Source: Neonectria sp. B-13 (taxonomy: Eukaryota > Ascomycota > Sordariomycetes > Hypocreales > Nectriaceae). From it: a stretch of 64,000 nucleotides of DNA. Under the pieces are notes generated by a model. That model ran no database searches and had not been told where the DNA came from. It was given only the letters and a program-made list of their open reading frames with translations. The stretch covers positions 575,711 through 639,710 of the forward strand of contig NOKP01000004.1 of the NCBI GenBank assembly GCA_002682825.1, written 5' to 3'. The position numbers were made by a program, and so were the translations under genes. Positions 1-11,457 of the stretch are shown here, piece after piece; positions within the stretch are counted from its first letter, which is position 1, and each line of letters begins with the position of its first letter.

Positions 1-190
1 CCCCGCCTACCCGCCTCCTCCTCGAACTGACAACATTATCCTCCTGGCTTTCTCCTCTCGCCGTCTCTCTTAAAAGCGCCGCCTGCCCAGTTCGCCCGCT
101 TAAGGCCGACTAACTCCTGCCCGGCAATTCTTTGATTCATTGCTGTTGCTCTGCTTCGCTCACTCACTCAGCGGCTCACCCAGGCGCTGG

Positions 191-217
191 CTCACTCACT
201 CACTCACTCACTCACTC
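191..217. repeat. CTCA tetranucleotide microsatellite
   Basis: About six uninterrupted CTCA/TCAC units lie in the leader region upstream of the zinc-cluster regulator. Confidence 0.85.
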
Positions 218-487
218 CTGTCGCTGCGCGGTCTGGCGACTGGTCTCCTCTCTCCCGCCGCCGCCCGTCCGCCACCCGCGCGTCACCTCGTCATCTATTA
301 TCGTACTGCGGCCCTATCTGCCCGTTGCCTCGCATTAGCTCTGGAACTGGCTCCGGCATTGGGTCTGGTGCAGTAAAAGGCCCCCATATCCATCTTCATC
401 CCCACCCTCATCTCCATCCTACGCACCATAGTCATCGTACCTTACCTTAACCCGCCAACCCACGTTGCGCGATCTCACCATCTTGTA

Positions 488-529
488 ACGACCAACAACC
501 AACGACCAACAACCGACGACCAACAACTG
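488..529. repeat. 14-bp tandem repeat, three units
   Basis: Three consecutive 14-bp units of the form ACGACCAACAACNN differ only in the last two bases (CA, CG, TG). They lie about 700 bp upstream of the first regulator's start codon. Confidence 0.85.
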
Positions 530-1199
530 CGTTCCCACGGCGCAGCTACCACTCGCCGACTTCGCTTTCGTCTGCCTTTTCGCCCCTCCTCCATCCCACC
601 CATCACATCGCTGCAGCAGCGAAATCCAAGCGAAAGCGACTGCGAGTCCGCCACTGCGACTTCCGCTGTCACGGCCTGCTGCCACTTTAAAAAAAACACC
701 CCGATTCTCGGCCGAGTGCGAATGGGAATCGTCGTGCGCCGCCCCCACTGGGCTTTGCCGACAGCCTCCCGCGCTGCGTTCCCTTCTCGCCGGAACTTGA
801 ACTTGACCGTTTAGTCGAGTAACAAAACCCCGTACTATTAATCTGTTCCGATCCGTCGCCCTCGAGTCCCTTGCTCATCCGCCAGGGCCACCACCATCGT
901 TTCTCGTCCCTGTCCCTCGTCCCGCCTCCCGCCTCCCGCTTCCCGCTTCCCGCGTCCCTCTTACGTCGTGTCCCGACAAGGGTTCCTCACCAAACCCAAC
1001 GCAGACCGAACCAACCGACCGCACCAACCGACCGATCAACTCAACCGCCCGGCAACTGACGACTGCCCATTTCTCGCTTCCTCTCGGCGCTGCAGTTGCT
1101 TCCTGCTGTCGACCGCCTAACCCCTCCAAGCGCCTCGCCGCCGCCCTTTTTCGATCCGATCCGCGGCGGGCCGAGATAACCCAAATTTCTTAGCCCACC

Positions 1200-3406
1200 A
1201 TGCCGCATATGCGCGAGGTAAAGACTTGCGACCGCTGCCGCCATTTCAAACGACGATGCGATCTCATTAAGCCTTCATGTTCCCGCTGCCTCCAGGCGGG
1301 TGTTCGCTGTAGCTTCGACGTTGCTGCCGCCACCGCTGCTGCCGCCGCCGCCGCATCCTCGTCTGTCGCCGTCGCATCCTCCACCATCACGGTTCCCATC
1401 ACCACGCCCGCGTCTGCCTCTCCGTGTGCTTCCGCCTCTCTATCGGCCACCGCCCCCAGCTCCATCGCTGGTTCGTCACCGCTGCTTGACGAGCTCAGCG
1501 CCAGCTTGTCCAACAGCGGCCTCATATCCCCAACCACCTCTACCGAGAGCCCGGAGCCGCTTACCATCCCTTCCGGATCCGCGGAACCGGGTATCCCGTC
1601 TGACGTTACCCCAAGACTCAACAATGGCGCCCCAGGCCAGCGTGTCATCCGGAAGCGCAAGAGGAACTGTCTCAGTTGTCTGAGGTGTCACCGGCTCAAG
1701 GTCAAGTGCGACAAGGAACTGCCTTGCGGCCGCTGTAAATCGAGCGGCAACGGGAGGGAATGCTACTACAGCTACAACAAGGGACCCAATGGCGGAAAAT
1801 TTCCTTGCCCGACAGCGCCTCCTGCCGTCTCCGGTGACGATGCGAAGAGTTCCATGGCCACCTGGCACATCCAGCACAAAGTCCGAGGCTCCAGTCACTG
1901 GAGGGACTTGATGACCAAGGTACGAACTTTTCTCTTTCTACGCGGCTATCGTCCGGAGTTGCTATTCTAGTGGAACACGAGTTTTCCACAAGCGGCAGAA
2001 GACTCGGGGACTTCATTATAATTATGTGCGGTACACTGACACGATTCCAGATCGGTGCACTAACGACGCTTGAATCACCACCTCTCGCCGCTGCCCTGGA
2101 GAATATCGCGACAAATGCTTGTCTCGCCAACTTTACGCTTCCCGGAAACTTTCCTTTTGGTACGCCGGGAGCGACCAAGTACTTTGCGCGGGATGCCGTG
2201 ACAAGATTAATTGATGGCGAGAGAGCAAACTGCAGAGCGTACATGACCCGATACATCGACCTGCTCGACTGCGTAAACCCGATTCTCGACGTCGACCAAT
2301 TCAACCAAGAGGTTGAGCAGTATTGGCATGACCCCAACGCTGTGACTCTGTGCTGGCTCTCGCAGTTCCTCATGGTCCTTGGCCTGGGTTGCTATGCCTC
2401 GGTCGACGAGCCTCACCAAGCAACCGAGCTGATGATGGCCGCAGAAGCCTGCCTGATGCAGACGCCATTCATGTTCCGACCGACTCTTTTGGCCCTCAAG
2501 GCCCTGACTCTAATGACGGTGGCCAAGCAGGTGTGTAATGCCACCTGCTGGTCGGTCGATTCCTGTTGGTCGCTTCTGGGATTGTTAGTGCGAACGGCCT
2601 TCATCTATGGACTACCTCAGGAACGAATCGAAGCGGAAGACGAAGTGCTGGACACCAAGGAACGAGATGCGCGCCGGAAGCTCTGGTTGACTATCTTGTA
2701 CCTGGACATCAAAGTGTCCATGTGCACGGGCATGCCTCCCCTGACGCGACCGGATGAGCTGGGTAGCCTCAAGGCGATGCCTGAGTGGGGACAACCCGAG
2801 AGTCTTCAGATGGTGCTCTACCAGTCGTTACCTACGGTCTTGACCATTCTCGGACAACTCAACTCGAAGAAGGACCAGATCTCTTATCCGGAAGTGCTGC
2901 GATACAACACCCAGATCCGCGAACTCATGGCCCACGCACAGCGCGTCTGTTCCGGCCAGCTGCAGCGCATCACCGTCGACATCTTCCTACGCCGTTGCCT
3001 GATGGTTCTACACAGGCCGTTTGCTCTACACAACGAAGGGCCCAACATGTTCCCCGAGTCATACTGGTCGTCGCTTGAGTGTTCGCTGGCTCTGCTGATT
3101 CACTACCGAGAGCTGTGGTCCGGCGAGGAATGCCAGCGATTGGATCTGGTGGGTCGGGCCTTCGTCCTCGACTTCTTCTCAGCGGCCCTAACGGCGATGC
3201 TTCACGTTTTGAGAAAGGACGCGCCGTTGGCTAGCACCACAGGCTTGGGTTGCGAGATACCACCACGACAGATCATCCTAGACACACTACGGAGTTGTAT
3301 TGACATTTGGAGCGGCGAACAGGAGAAGAGTGTCTGTTACCGGACAGGGTACAACCTGCTGCTCGCAATTTTGGCACTTCTACCTCGGTCGTCTACTGAT
3401 CAATGA
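1200..3406 (+). CDS. Fungal transcription factor with two Zn2Cys6-type clusters
   Basis: Two exons, 1200-1919 and 2051-3406, joined in phase 0 across a 131-nt GTACGA...CCAG intron, give about 691 residues. The start is an ATG in a good context (CACCATG). Cluster 1 is C10-x2-C13-x6-C20-x6-C27-x2-C30-x6-C37, with the basic run HFKRR between. Cluster 2 is C160-x2-C163-x6-C170-x5-C176-x2-C179-x8-C188, with HRLKVK. An Ala/Ser-rich linker separates them. The second exon is an alpha-helical region resembling the fungal-specific transcription factor middle domain. Inferred role: nuclear DNA-binding regulator; target genes unknown. Most fungal zinc-cluster proteins have one cluster, so the pair is unusual. 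From memory the arrangement resembles the Aspergillus OefC type of regulator, which I cannot verify. Confidence 0.9.
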
Positions 3407-5167
3407 CAATCGGAGTGGGGAACTTTGTTTACGGGCGAAGGTCCAAGTACGCTGTCAGCTCACGAAGCAGTGCAAGTGTGCCTAAATTAAGGGTGGGTTT
3501 GGCGCTGAAGGCATGGTTTCAACCTCTGAACGCTTTATTCATTTATTGGTTATTGATAATAGACGGGGAGGTAAAGGACTCGGTACATTGACGTGGGATC
3601 ACCGGGCGTTTGGGAACTGAGAATTTTTGTTTTGAATAACTACATCGGCTAGGACGCGAGAAGTACAAGATGTTTATGGAGCATGCCGCAGTGAGGTGCT
3701 TGAGGGCTACACTGCGGCCTTAGGAACCAGGTCGCAAGCATGTATGGATAGCAACTGATGAAACGGCCATAATGGGAGACATGTATCTATTCTATAGCGA
3801 GGCATGGCAGTGAGGATAGGGCGCTCCTAGTATGGGACATGGTTAGAAGCAAGCGCAGTGTGCCAGATGAAGGGAGCGGAAGAGAGAAGAACGGGGATGA
3901 GTTAGCACAGTTGCGATTCCATGGATTCGAGATAGTAGCAAGATGACTCCAAAATACCCTGAATTTCGAGTTCAAAGAACGAGCAGGTATTGTGTTGAAG
4001 AGACGGATCACGCTACCGCGATCGGGATGAATCAAACTAGGACTCCACGAAGTCGCAGCCGGTTGCGTGAAGGAGCATATGTTCCGTCAGGCCATAACCT
4101 TACACGAGCAAGTTCACGTGCGGGCTCGGAGTCAAGCCGCAAGGAGACAAGAGCCGAGCACGAGTCCGGGGAACGAGTCCAAGATGATGTCGTCGCGGGA
4201 TGGATGACGTCGCGGATGTGACCCATGATGGGACAGGGAGGTGTGTGATGATCTCAGCGTGCTTCCGTCGCCTAGTGTGGTTGCGTCTGGGAATGGCACC
4301 TCACTTAGCTCACATGGCACAAATCCACGAAGGGAGAGAAGGAGGGAGTCGTGCACTGGCAGTCCTCAGGATACCAGTCACGCTTAAGTGGCTGGAATGA
4401 CAGGGAAATAGCAGCTTTTATGACGACGTCTTCGTCCTTTTTATCGGTATTCGTGCAGTGCCAACGGTGACCGAGTTTCCAGGATCTCGATTACCCCATC
4501 GAGACGGATGCAGGTACTCAATATCCGAGTTCCTATTGCTGGTGGGTACCTGGGCCAGCCAGGTGATCTGCACCCAGAATCGCCTGGATCATGGTGTTGG
4601 GCTGGTCACTTTTCAGGGAGGTGTACTCGAGAGCCACGTCCCGCACCAGTGGCGGGGTAACAGCCACTATTTCTCTCTGTTGCGATGATATGATGCACTG
4701 TCGACACTGTAAAAACAGGCCCTGCCAGCCTCCGATAGCCCTAAAGATAGAGAGACCCCTCTCAAGCCTCTCGCCGGTTTGAGGGCTCCGTCCCCTCCAT
4801 CAATTCAGCTTAGCTCAGCCCCGCCTCCATTCATTCTCCTCTGTACATCTACATCTGCTGTGCTGCTCACGAGGATTTAAACCACCCCTTGCGACGCTCC
4901 TGGACCTGACTACGACGTCACAAGCCCAGCCCAGATGCTTGAAACATCTTGATACTCTTGATACTCCTTATTCCCGATCGACCGCATTCTCTGTTGAAGA
5001 TCACGACCACAGCTTCGACCTGCACTTGATGCCCACCCTGGGTTCGACGCTTTGAGACGGGTTCGCTCACACGCACACGCACACGCACCCGCACACGACA
5101 CTCAGCACTCCCTTCCCTCGCCGATAAACACACGACACCCTCGCTTGCGTTCTCAGAACATTTCAAG
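3407..5167. other. intergenic region, no gene seen
   Basis: This 1.76 kb stretch holds only short ORFs without recognisable domains or convincing splice continuity. A CACACG/CACGCA-type dinucleotide-rich tract (about 5069-5098) lies just upstream of the inhibitor-2 start and probably belongs to that gene's leader or promoter. Confidence 0.55.
5069..5098. repeat. CA-rich simple repeat in the inhibitor-2 leader
   Basis: Short run of CACACG/CACACGCACC units about 75 bp upstream of the inhibitor-2 ATG. Simple-sequence tract only. Confidence 0.7.
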
Positions 5168-6009
5168 ATGGCGTCCGCTGTAGAAACTTCTCCCGCTCAT
5201 TCGCCTCCTGGCAACCCGCAGCGACCTCGAGGTGAGTTCGTCCTCGGCCTTCACGGTGCTTTGACAACAATGGTGCCATCTACTAACACAACATCTAACC
5301 CACAGGTATCCTCAAAAACTCATACCAAAAGTCGCCCCCGCCGCCGGTCTCCCCCCCGAAGGAACGGTCCCTCTCCGGCAAAGAAGTTACTATCGCCAAC
5401 ACTTTTATTAACGCCGGCCACCGCCGCTCCTCGTCGGGCGCCCGGCCCACGGGCTCTCGCCGCCCGTCCGCCGCCGATCGCCAAGACGCCGAGTCCTCTA
5501 TGCGCCTCAAGTGGGACGAGGCCAACCTGTACCTGACCGAGCAGGAGCGTTCCTCCACCATGAAGATCACCGAGCCCAAGACTCCCTATGCGAAACACTA
5601 CGACCCGAACGAGGACCCGTCCGACGACGAAGATTATTTGGCGCACTCTGGTCCTCGCCGTGAAGCTCCACGTCCTGGCCGTGAAGATGACATTCCGGGC
5701 CTTTCTCTGGGCGAACCGGAGGAGGCGATCCCGGAAGAAGCGATCAGTGCGCCGTCGCCGGCCCGCAGCGAAAAGAGCGTCCACGTCGAAGACGAAGGCA
5801 GCCTCGGCCACAGCGCCGAGGAGCTGGCGGGTATGTCTCCCGAGGAACGCGAAAAGCACCACAAATTCGAGCAGCTGCGCAAGAAGCACTACGAAATGAA
5901 GAACGTCGCCCAGCTGTTGGGACACCCCGAGGACATGGATATGGACGAGGACGAAGATGACGACTCTGCCCCGCCGCCGATGCCCCGGCTGCCCAACGGC
6001 TCGGTATAG
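5168..6009 (+). CDS. GLC8: Protein phosphatase 1 inhibitor-2 (IPP-2/Glc8 family)
   Basis: Exons 5168-5231 and 5306-6009 (intron GTGAGT...CACAG) encode about 255 residues. The protein should bind and modulate type-1 protein phosphatase in the cytosol and nucleus. Family hallmarks are visible. GILKNS (residues 22-27) is the KGILKN-type PP1-binding motif. LKWDEANL follows in the middle. [12 protein letters not shown] contains a TPY threonine (about T114) corresponding to the GSK3-type site of inhibitor-2. RKKHYEMKN (about 213-221) matches the HYNE-type active-site helix. An acidic C-terminal tail (DMDEDEDDD) ends the protein. The first exon supplies only the N-terminal 21 residues. The next gene, LCL2, is convergent. 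Confidence 0.93.
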
Positions 6010-6504
6010 TTCAGGCATCGAAGTGACGGATAATATGACGATGATGATGCAAAGATTGCATGGATTCTACGGTTTCCTTTTGCAGAGAAGAGGCTCTTCT
6101 CCTGGAGTTTTGCGGATACCAGCATGGGGCATCGGTGCAAGAGGGAAGTTGGAGAGAGATGAGATGGCGACCTCATGCATGGGGTCGTCCGCTTTTGACG
6201 GTGAGTTCTCTTGCGGGGGAGAGGCAACGATGCAAATGGGAAGGATGGGGTTTGACTCGGTTTTCGTTTGTGGTAGATGTATATTTGTTTCGCTTAGAAT
6301 TCAACTTCATATCCATACTTTTTCTTGCATACATGGCGTGGACTAGACGGTCGGCCGTAGACAATGTTATTCATCATCCGATTTATCTCCATCCCAATGC
6401 TGTGCTTTCATTCATGTCATGATCCCTCCCAACTCTTAACACTGTTGCACTGGGTGCCGGGTCTGACATGTTCATCTCTTTAGCAACCCCTGGGGTCTCT
6501 GACC
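6010..6504. other. convergent 3' intergenic region
   Basis: Lies between the stop codons of inhibitor-2 and LCL2. The ORFs are short and lack domain features. It presumably contains both 3' UTRs. Confidence 0.6.
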
Positions 6505-6959
6505 TTATAGGAGGCCCTTCCTGGCCAGCTCGATCTTGCGCGCCGCCTCGCCTTCGCGGAACCCGCCGCGTGATACGCAGATGCGCTGACCCTCAGCCAG
6601 CTCGAATTTCTCCTGGTGGGCGTCCCATGCGCAGGGGCAATGGTGCGGGACGCTGACGCAGGCAAGGGTATCGGGGCAGAGGTACTTGTCGCAAGAAGCT
6701 AGAACGGAGTATTAGATTAGTCGATAGATTCCTCAGCAATACTGCTAGATAGGAGGAAAGGCGGAAGGAATTACTTACAGTGATCGTGGTAGTGACGGTA
6801 GTGGGATGCGTCGCTGGGGGCCTGCTGTTGCTGCTGGTGCTGGTGCTGGTGCTGGTGTTCGTGGCCGCCGCCTTGCTGGCCAAACATCTGGTCGAAGAAG
6901 CCGCCGAACTGGGCGTTGGCGAGGGAGAGGAGGGAGAGGAGAACGACGAAGTAGCGCAT
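6505..6959 (-). CDS. LCL2: Long chronological lifespan protein 2 (Lcl2), small secretory protein
   Basis: Two exons on the minus strand (6959-6779 and 6698-6505; donor GTAAGT, acceptor TTCTAG) give about 124 residues, the usual size for the family. A cleavable signal peptide is clear ([16 protein letters not shown]). Next comes a Gly/Phe stretch and a His/Gln-rich low-complexity run ([14 protein letters not shown]). The conserved Cys-rich core reads [13 protein letters not shown], then CPCAW and an [14 protein letters not shown] segment. Known biology: yeast LCL2 is a secretory-pathway protein linked to ER-associated degradation and lifespan. The biochemical activity is not known. The His/Gln tract probably varies between strains. 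Confidence 0.9.
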
Positions 6960-7253
6960 TTTGACGGATTTGTGCGCGGAAGCTGCACAGTTTCAAGGAT
7001 TCACAAGAATTAGAGTGAAAACTCCGTCAATGAGATGATGAGAGAGCGAGACTATGCGATAGCATCTTTGTCCGTAAATGCGGCTCGAATGCGGTTGCTG
7101 TCCAGATGCATGGGTCCCTTATCGATAAGACGATGTGAGTTGATGACTAAGCACGAAAACTCCGTCCCTGGCAGAATTGCTCGCCAAAGCAGGCCCCATC
7201 ATCGCAGCTCCAGCTCAACCTCAGACCACCACCGCCCGACGAAATAGCCGGCC

Positions 7254-8151
7254 ATGCGGTTCCTCCTCACGCATCGGCCCCTCCTGGCGGCCGTGGCTGG
7301 CATTGCCCGGCCGGCCTTTGCGCCCGTTGCCCCCCTCGGCGCCCAATTGGCGAATGCCCTCGTGCAAGGTCGACGACATGCCTCAGTCAAGACGCAGGGT
7401 GCCTACCGAAAGAAGAGCAAGAGGGGAATTCCCAAGAAGTTGGGTGCCAAGCGTACAGGAGGTATGTCAGGCTGGAGCTCGCTGGATTGCCCAAGGGAAT
7501 TCAAGTGGAAGCCGAATTGAGGCTTGGGAGACTGGACGCTGACTTGGAGGAATAGATCAGTTCGTCATCCCCGGCAACATCCTCTACAAGCAGCGCGGCA
7601 CGCACTGGTGGCCCGGCGAGAACTGCATCATGGGCCGTGACCACACGATCCACGCCATGGCGACCGGATACGTCAAGTACTACCGCGACCCCGTCCGACA
7701 CCCTGACCGCAAGTACATCGGAGTCGTCTTCGACAAGGCCGACACGCTACCTTACCCTGTCCATGCGGAGACAAAGCGCAAGCTCAACAAGACCGTCTTC
7801 ATCATTAAGCCAGAGGCGCCGAAGCCAGAGCTATCGCCCTCGGGCATTCCCTTCCAGGTGACGCGAGTGGAGGCGGGCGAGCCGGATCGTATCTTGAAGC
7901 TGCGCAAGGACTACAGTTACCGCGAGGACAACTGGCGGATCGGTCGGCTGGTGCAGACCACGGGCCTGAAGACGAAGCGCTTCCGAACACGCAAGCAGTG
8001 GTTCCGGCACCGGCGGTGGAGGCGAGAGCGTGAGCTCGACGGCCAGCGCAAGGCGGATGCAAAGCGGGCGGAGAGCGGTGCCGAGGTCAAGATGGCGAAG
8101 CCAGTGAGCAAGAAGGCGCTTAAGAAGGCGGCCAAGAAGAACAAGAAGTGA
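7254..8151 (+). CDS. MRP7: Mitochondrial large-subunit ribosomal protein bL27m
   Basis: Exons 7254-7461 and 7556-8151 (donor GTATGT; acceptor AATAG chosen because it keeps the bL27 frame) encode about 267 residues. The Arg/Ala-rich N-terminus (MRFLLTHRPLL...GRRHASVKTQG) looks like a mitochondrial presequence. The bL27 core follows: KKLGAKRTGDQFVIPGNILY, QRGTHWWPG and MGRDHTIHAM, then VKYYRDP. A fungal C-terminal extension rich in Arg/Lys ends in KKALKKAAKKNKK. bL27 lies near the peptidyl-transferase centre of the mitoribosome. The gene is divergent from LCL2, with under 300 bp between the start codons, so a shared promoter is possible. Confidence 0.95.
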
Positions 8152-8748
8152 AGAAGCAGAACTGTCCAATTTGATGTCTTGGTTTAGATAGGCGTGGCGC
8201 CGGTGTTAGCCTCGTGCCGAGCATGTAGGAACATGTGTAGTCTTTGTACAGTAGCCTAAAAACACAATGCTAGAATATCTGTATTTACCATGTTCGCTGC
8301 GTCTTTGAAGCTGCAATGAATCAAAAGAAGTGGCTGTTTGCCTTGGGTTACTTGCAATTGGATGAGGCCAGGCAAGGACTTAGGACTACTTAAGGGCGCG
8401 GCAAGCCTTAGGAACAAAGTACCTTGCACCTAATTTCTGCAGCAAAGTACACTCTGCCGCCCGCACGAGCATCGCGTCGCGCGTCCTGCAGAAGCAACTT
8501 CAACCTGTGTCCTGGCCCTCACTCTCAACGACCACTGCTCATCGGTTTGGGAGGGCGCTTGCCACAGCGGGGGTTTCTTTTGATCTCGCAGCTTTGCTTT
8601 ACAGCGCGCCCTAATCGTTTTCTTTCTCACGCGTTTGAGTCCTCCCACCACGGCGGGCGGCAAACTGCATATTACTTGCTCCAACGCTCACTAAGGAAGA
8701 CATAGTATGGCACTGATCAGCGAGCTCTAGCCAACACCAATCTACAAG
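8152..8748. other. intergenic region, no gene seen
   Basis: The two overlapping opposite-strand ORFs here have no recognisable domain. It probably holds the bL27m 3' UTR and the promoter of the next gene. Confidence 0.55.
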
Positions 8749-11457
8749 ATGCGACAGGAGCAAGCACAAGCACAAGCCAAGAAGATCAAGCGCACCAGCT
8801 TCTCGCCATGGAGCTCCGGGGTCATGGGGAGCACCAGCAAGACGCTCCCAGGCGCGACTGTGGCTGGGGCTTTAACGCCTAAGGGAAGTGTCATAAGCCC
8901 CGAGTCTTCGCGCATCGTGAGCGATCTTGGCGGGCAGGCGACCCAGGACGAGCCACTCCCGTTTGCCGGCATGCCACATAATATCCCTTTTAGCCAGCTG
9001 GCGAAGCATCCGGCGATTCTGGGCATGCAGCAGCAGTGGGAGAAGGGCCAGCGGGCGGGTGGCTCGCCGGCCGGTTCGCCAGGTGTGAGCCCAGGCGCTG
9101 AGGCGAGTGCAGGCGGAGGACAGGCTCAAGCAGAAGCGTCGTCGGTGGTACAAAGTGAGATTGCCTTATTATTCCTATCCGTTACACGAGATGATTGTTT
9201 GCTTTCGGGTGCGGAACGTCCACGTCTGACACATCATGATAGAACAGCCTCCACCAGCAACGCCGTCTAACGCTGCCGCCGTGTCTGCCAGCCAGCGGAA
9301 ACGTCCTGGCCCAGATATGCCCTCATCAGAACCGCCCTCTAAGAAGCTGCAGGCAGCGCGTCAACCGCTGCCCAACGGGCCACCATCGTCACAGGTCAAC
9401 GTACCAGCATCCGCCAAAATTAAGAGCTCGGCGCGGGCCGAGGCACGCCGCTTTACGGAAGCGGAGACACAGAAGCATTTGTCCGCAATGAACAAGAATG
9501 CGAGCAAGACGCCCGCGCCCGCGCCCGCGCCCAGTTTCCTGAGTTCAGTGGTACATAAAGCAGCGTTGACTGTACCCAAGGACAATGGAACGCCTCTGCC
9601 CAAGAAAGTAGGACCTCCTACACTCCTCAAGAAGGCAGCGTTGCCTGCGCCTAAGGTATCAGAAGTGCCTCTGCCCAATCTTCCCAAGAAAGTAGAACCG
9701 ACTGCACACCAGAAGTCGCTTCCACCTACATCTACACCCAAGAGTTTAGACATATCTCTGCCCAAGAAGGTGGAATCGCCCACGCCTCAGACTACGGCTT
9801 CTCCGTCCAGTTCAACTTCAGCAACGACGCCCCAGTTAGTGAGTACCGGTTCGGTAACGACCACAGGAAAGTCGGCGCCTAAGATTGGAGAGCGGGTTGT
9901 CTCTATACTTATAGCCGAGGGGGATCGGCTATACTCCTTGTTTCCAGGTATGCCATCACATAACAATCCGACCGACTCCTCCATACTAACTCCCCCGTAG
10001 CCCCTGATGGAGGGACGGTGGGAGCACGCGGTGCACTCATTCCCAAAAACTATAAGATGCACGATAATCCTCAGCATCCTTACATTTGCCCTGTGCGAGA
10101 TTGCCGTCGCCTATTCCCTTCTCTCAAAGGCCTCGGCGGACACTTTTCAGCAGGTCACTGCACCATAACGTACAACGATAATGGAGACGGAACCCTGAGC
10201 AAGGTGGGATCATACATCAACCATAGCTCCAAAAGCGCGCCAGGCATCGTTGTGTCGCGGAATCCTCTTCCGCCCAATGCACCACCCCCGGCCGACCCAG
10301 GCCTGTCGTACTTTGCATCACGTCACCTAACGACGCCGGATAAGAAGCAGACCACGCGGTTTTCTTCAGGTGCAAACGATACGAACATAGAGTCAGAAGT
10401 CAGGGACTATCTGCATCGCTTTCTCTCCACCACCCAGAAGACGTACAAGAGAGAGGATGTCCGCTATATGATCAACCTACCGCGTAAACGAAACCTCCCC
10501 GAAGCATGGATCCAGTGCCACCGGAATAGCGACCTGGACGTCTCCCACTATGCTTGCGCGCTGGCATATTTGATCGGCGAAGAGGTTGTCGGCGAGGGTG
10601 AGTGCGAGGCCCTGGCCCGATTCAATGATGGGCCAACATCGCGGCTCTCAACGCCGTGCATTCGACTGCCTTCAAACATGCACGCAGCGGCCCAGAAAGT
10701 GTTCTCTGCCGTGCCTTCTTGTGTCGGATGCAGGTACTGGAGTTACCTCCAGCGGCAGAGAAATCGGTGCGACTGGTCTCCGGACTCCGGGCTGAGCCGA
10801 TCGCAATCGGCCCAAGCCACGAAGACTGAGGTACTAGACGTGGATGGGCTAGTGTCGGAGGCGGAGGAGATGGTAGAGGGCGTGGAGGAGGTAGTGCAGG
10901 AGGTCCGACGGACACGAAGGCGGCTTGCTGCACCAGCTGTAGTTCCAGCTCCAGTTCCAATTTCGGCTTCGTCTCCAGCTGCACCGGCTGTCGCAGGGAA
11001 TGATGGATCAGCCACGACTTCAGGACAACTTTCCGGACCGGTTTTGGAGATGGAGGGGTGGGAGGTTGCGCCGGGGAGGATGATGGATGGTTCTTCTCAG
11101 AGTGAGTCTACGCTTGCCCCGGGGGCTTCATCAACTAACAATCTACGTCTAGATATTGCATTCTCCAACTCATATCTCACAAGCGGCCAGCCCGTCACTG
11201 TCTCGGAGGATGTCAGCTTCAACGTACTCGTCATCAAACCCGGGGCTGTGAGTCACTGGGGTGTTGAGGACGACAAGTTACGTACGGTATCGGTAGCAGC
11301 TGGCAAGGTGATGGTCACGATGAGCGGAATGACATTTCGCCTTGGGCCCAACGGCATGTTTGTCGTGCGGCCTGGACAGGCCTGCAAGGTGGAGAATCGG
11401 CTATACGTCGACTCGGTAATGCACTGCACGACGATTGCGGACTTTGAGACGCAGTGA
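8749..11457 (+). CDS. Unknown-function protein: C2H2-like finger, Cys-rich module and cupin-like C-terminus
   Basis: Proposed exons are 8749-9154, 9243-9947, 10001-11101 and 11153-11457, giving about 838 residues. All junctions keep frame. The last intron (GTGAGT...CTAAC...TAG, 51 nt) is also open, so retaining it would give 855. The N-terminal ~370 residues are Pro/Lys/Ser-rich with degenerate LPKKVE..P repeats and are probably disordered. C400-x4-C405-x12-H418-x4-H423 forms a C2H2-like finger. C590 ... C611-x2-C614 ... C627 forms a Cys-rich patch reminiscent of fungal domains of unknown function such as DUF3716 (from memory). The last ~95 residues (VLVIKPGAVSHWG, GKVMVTMSGMTF, FVVRPGQACKVEN) alternate like a cupin barrel of the CENP-C/Mif2 tail type. 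A chromatin role is possible but unproven. Confidence 0.75.

Larger units (their letters stand above)
1..1199. other. upstream/leader region of the first regulator
   Basis: No convincing coding region. The sequence is pyrimidine-rich on the plus strand, as is usual for fungal promoters and long 5' leaders. It contains a CTCA tetranucleotide run near 191-217, a threefold 14-bp tandem repeat at 488-529, and a run of CCCGCCT/CCCGCTT units around 920-955. The short ORFs here are low-complexity and overlap on both strands, so I treat them as chance. Confidence 0.6.

Noticed and set aside
132..1129. Several short ORFs on both strands in the first kilobase
   Set aside because: Ser/Pro/His-rich products of CT-rich repeats, overlapping each other on opposite strands, with no domain or splice support.
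5320..6018. 232-codon minus-strand ORF opposite inhibitor-2
   Set aside because: Overlaps a clear inhibitor-2 coding region; Val/Leu/Arg-rich shadow frame without motifs.
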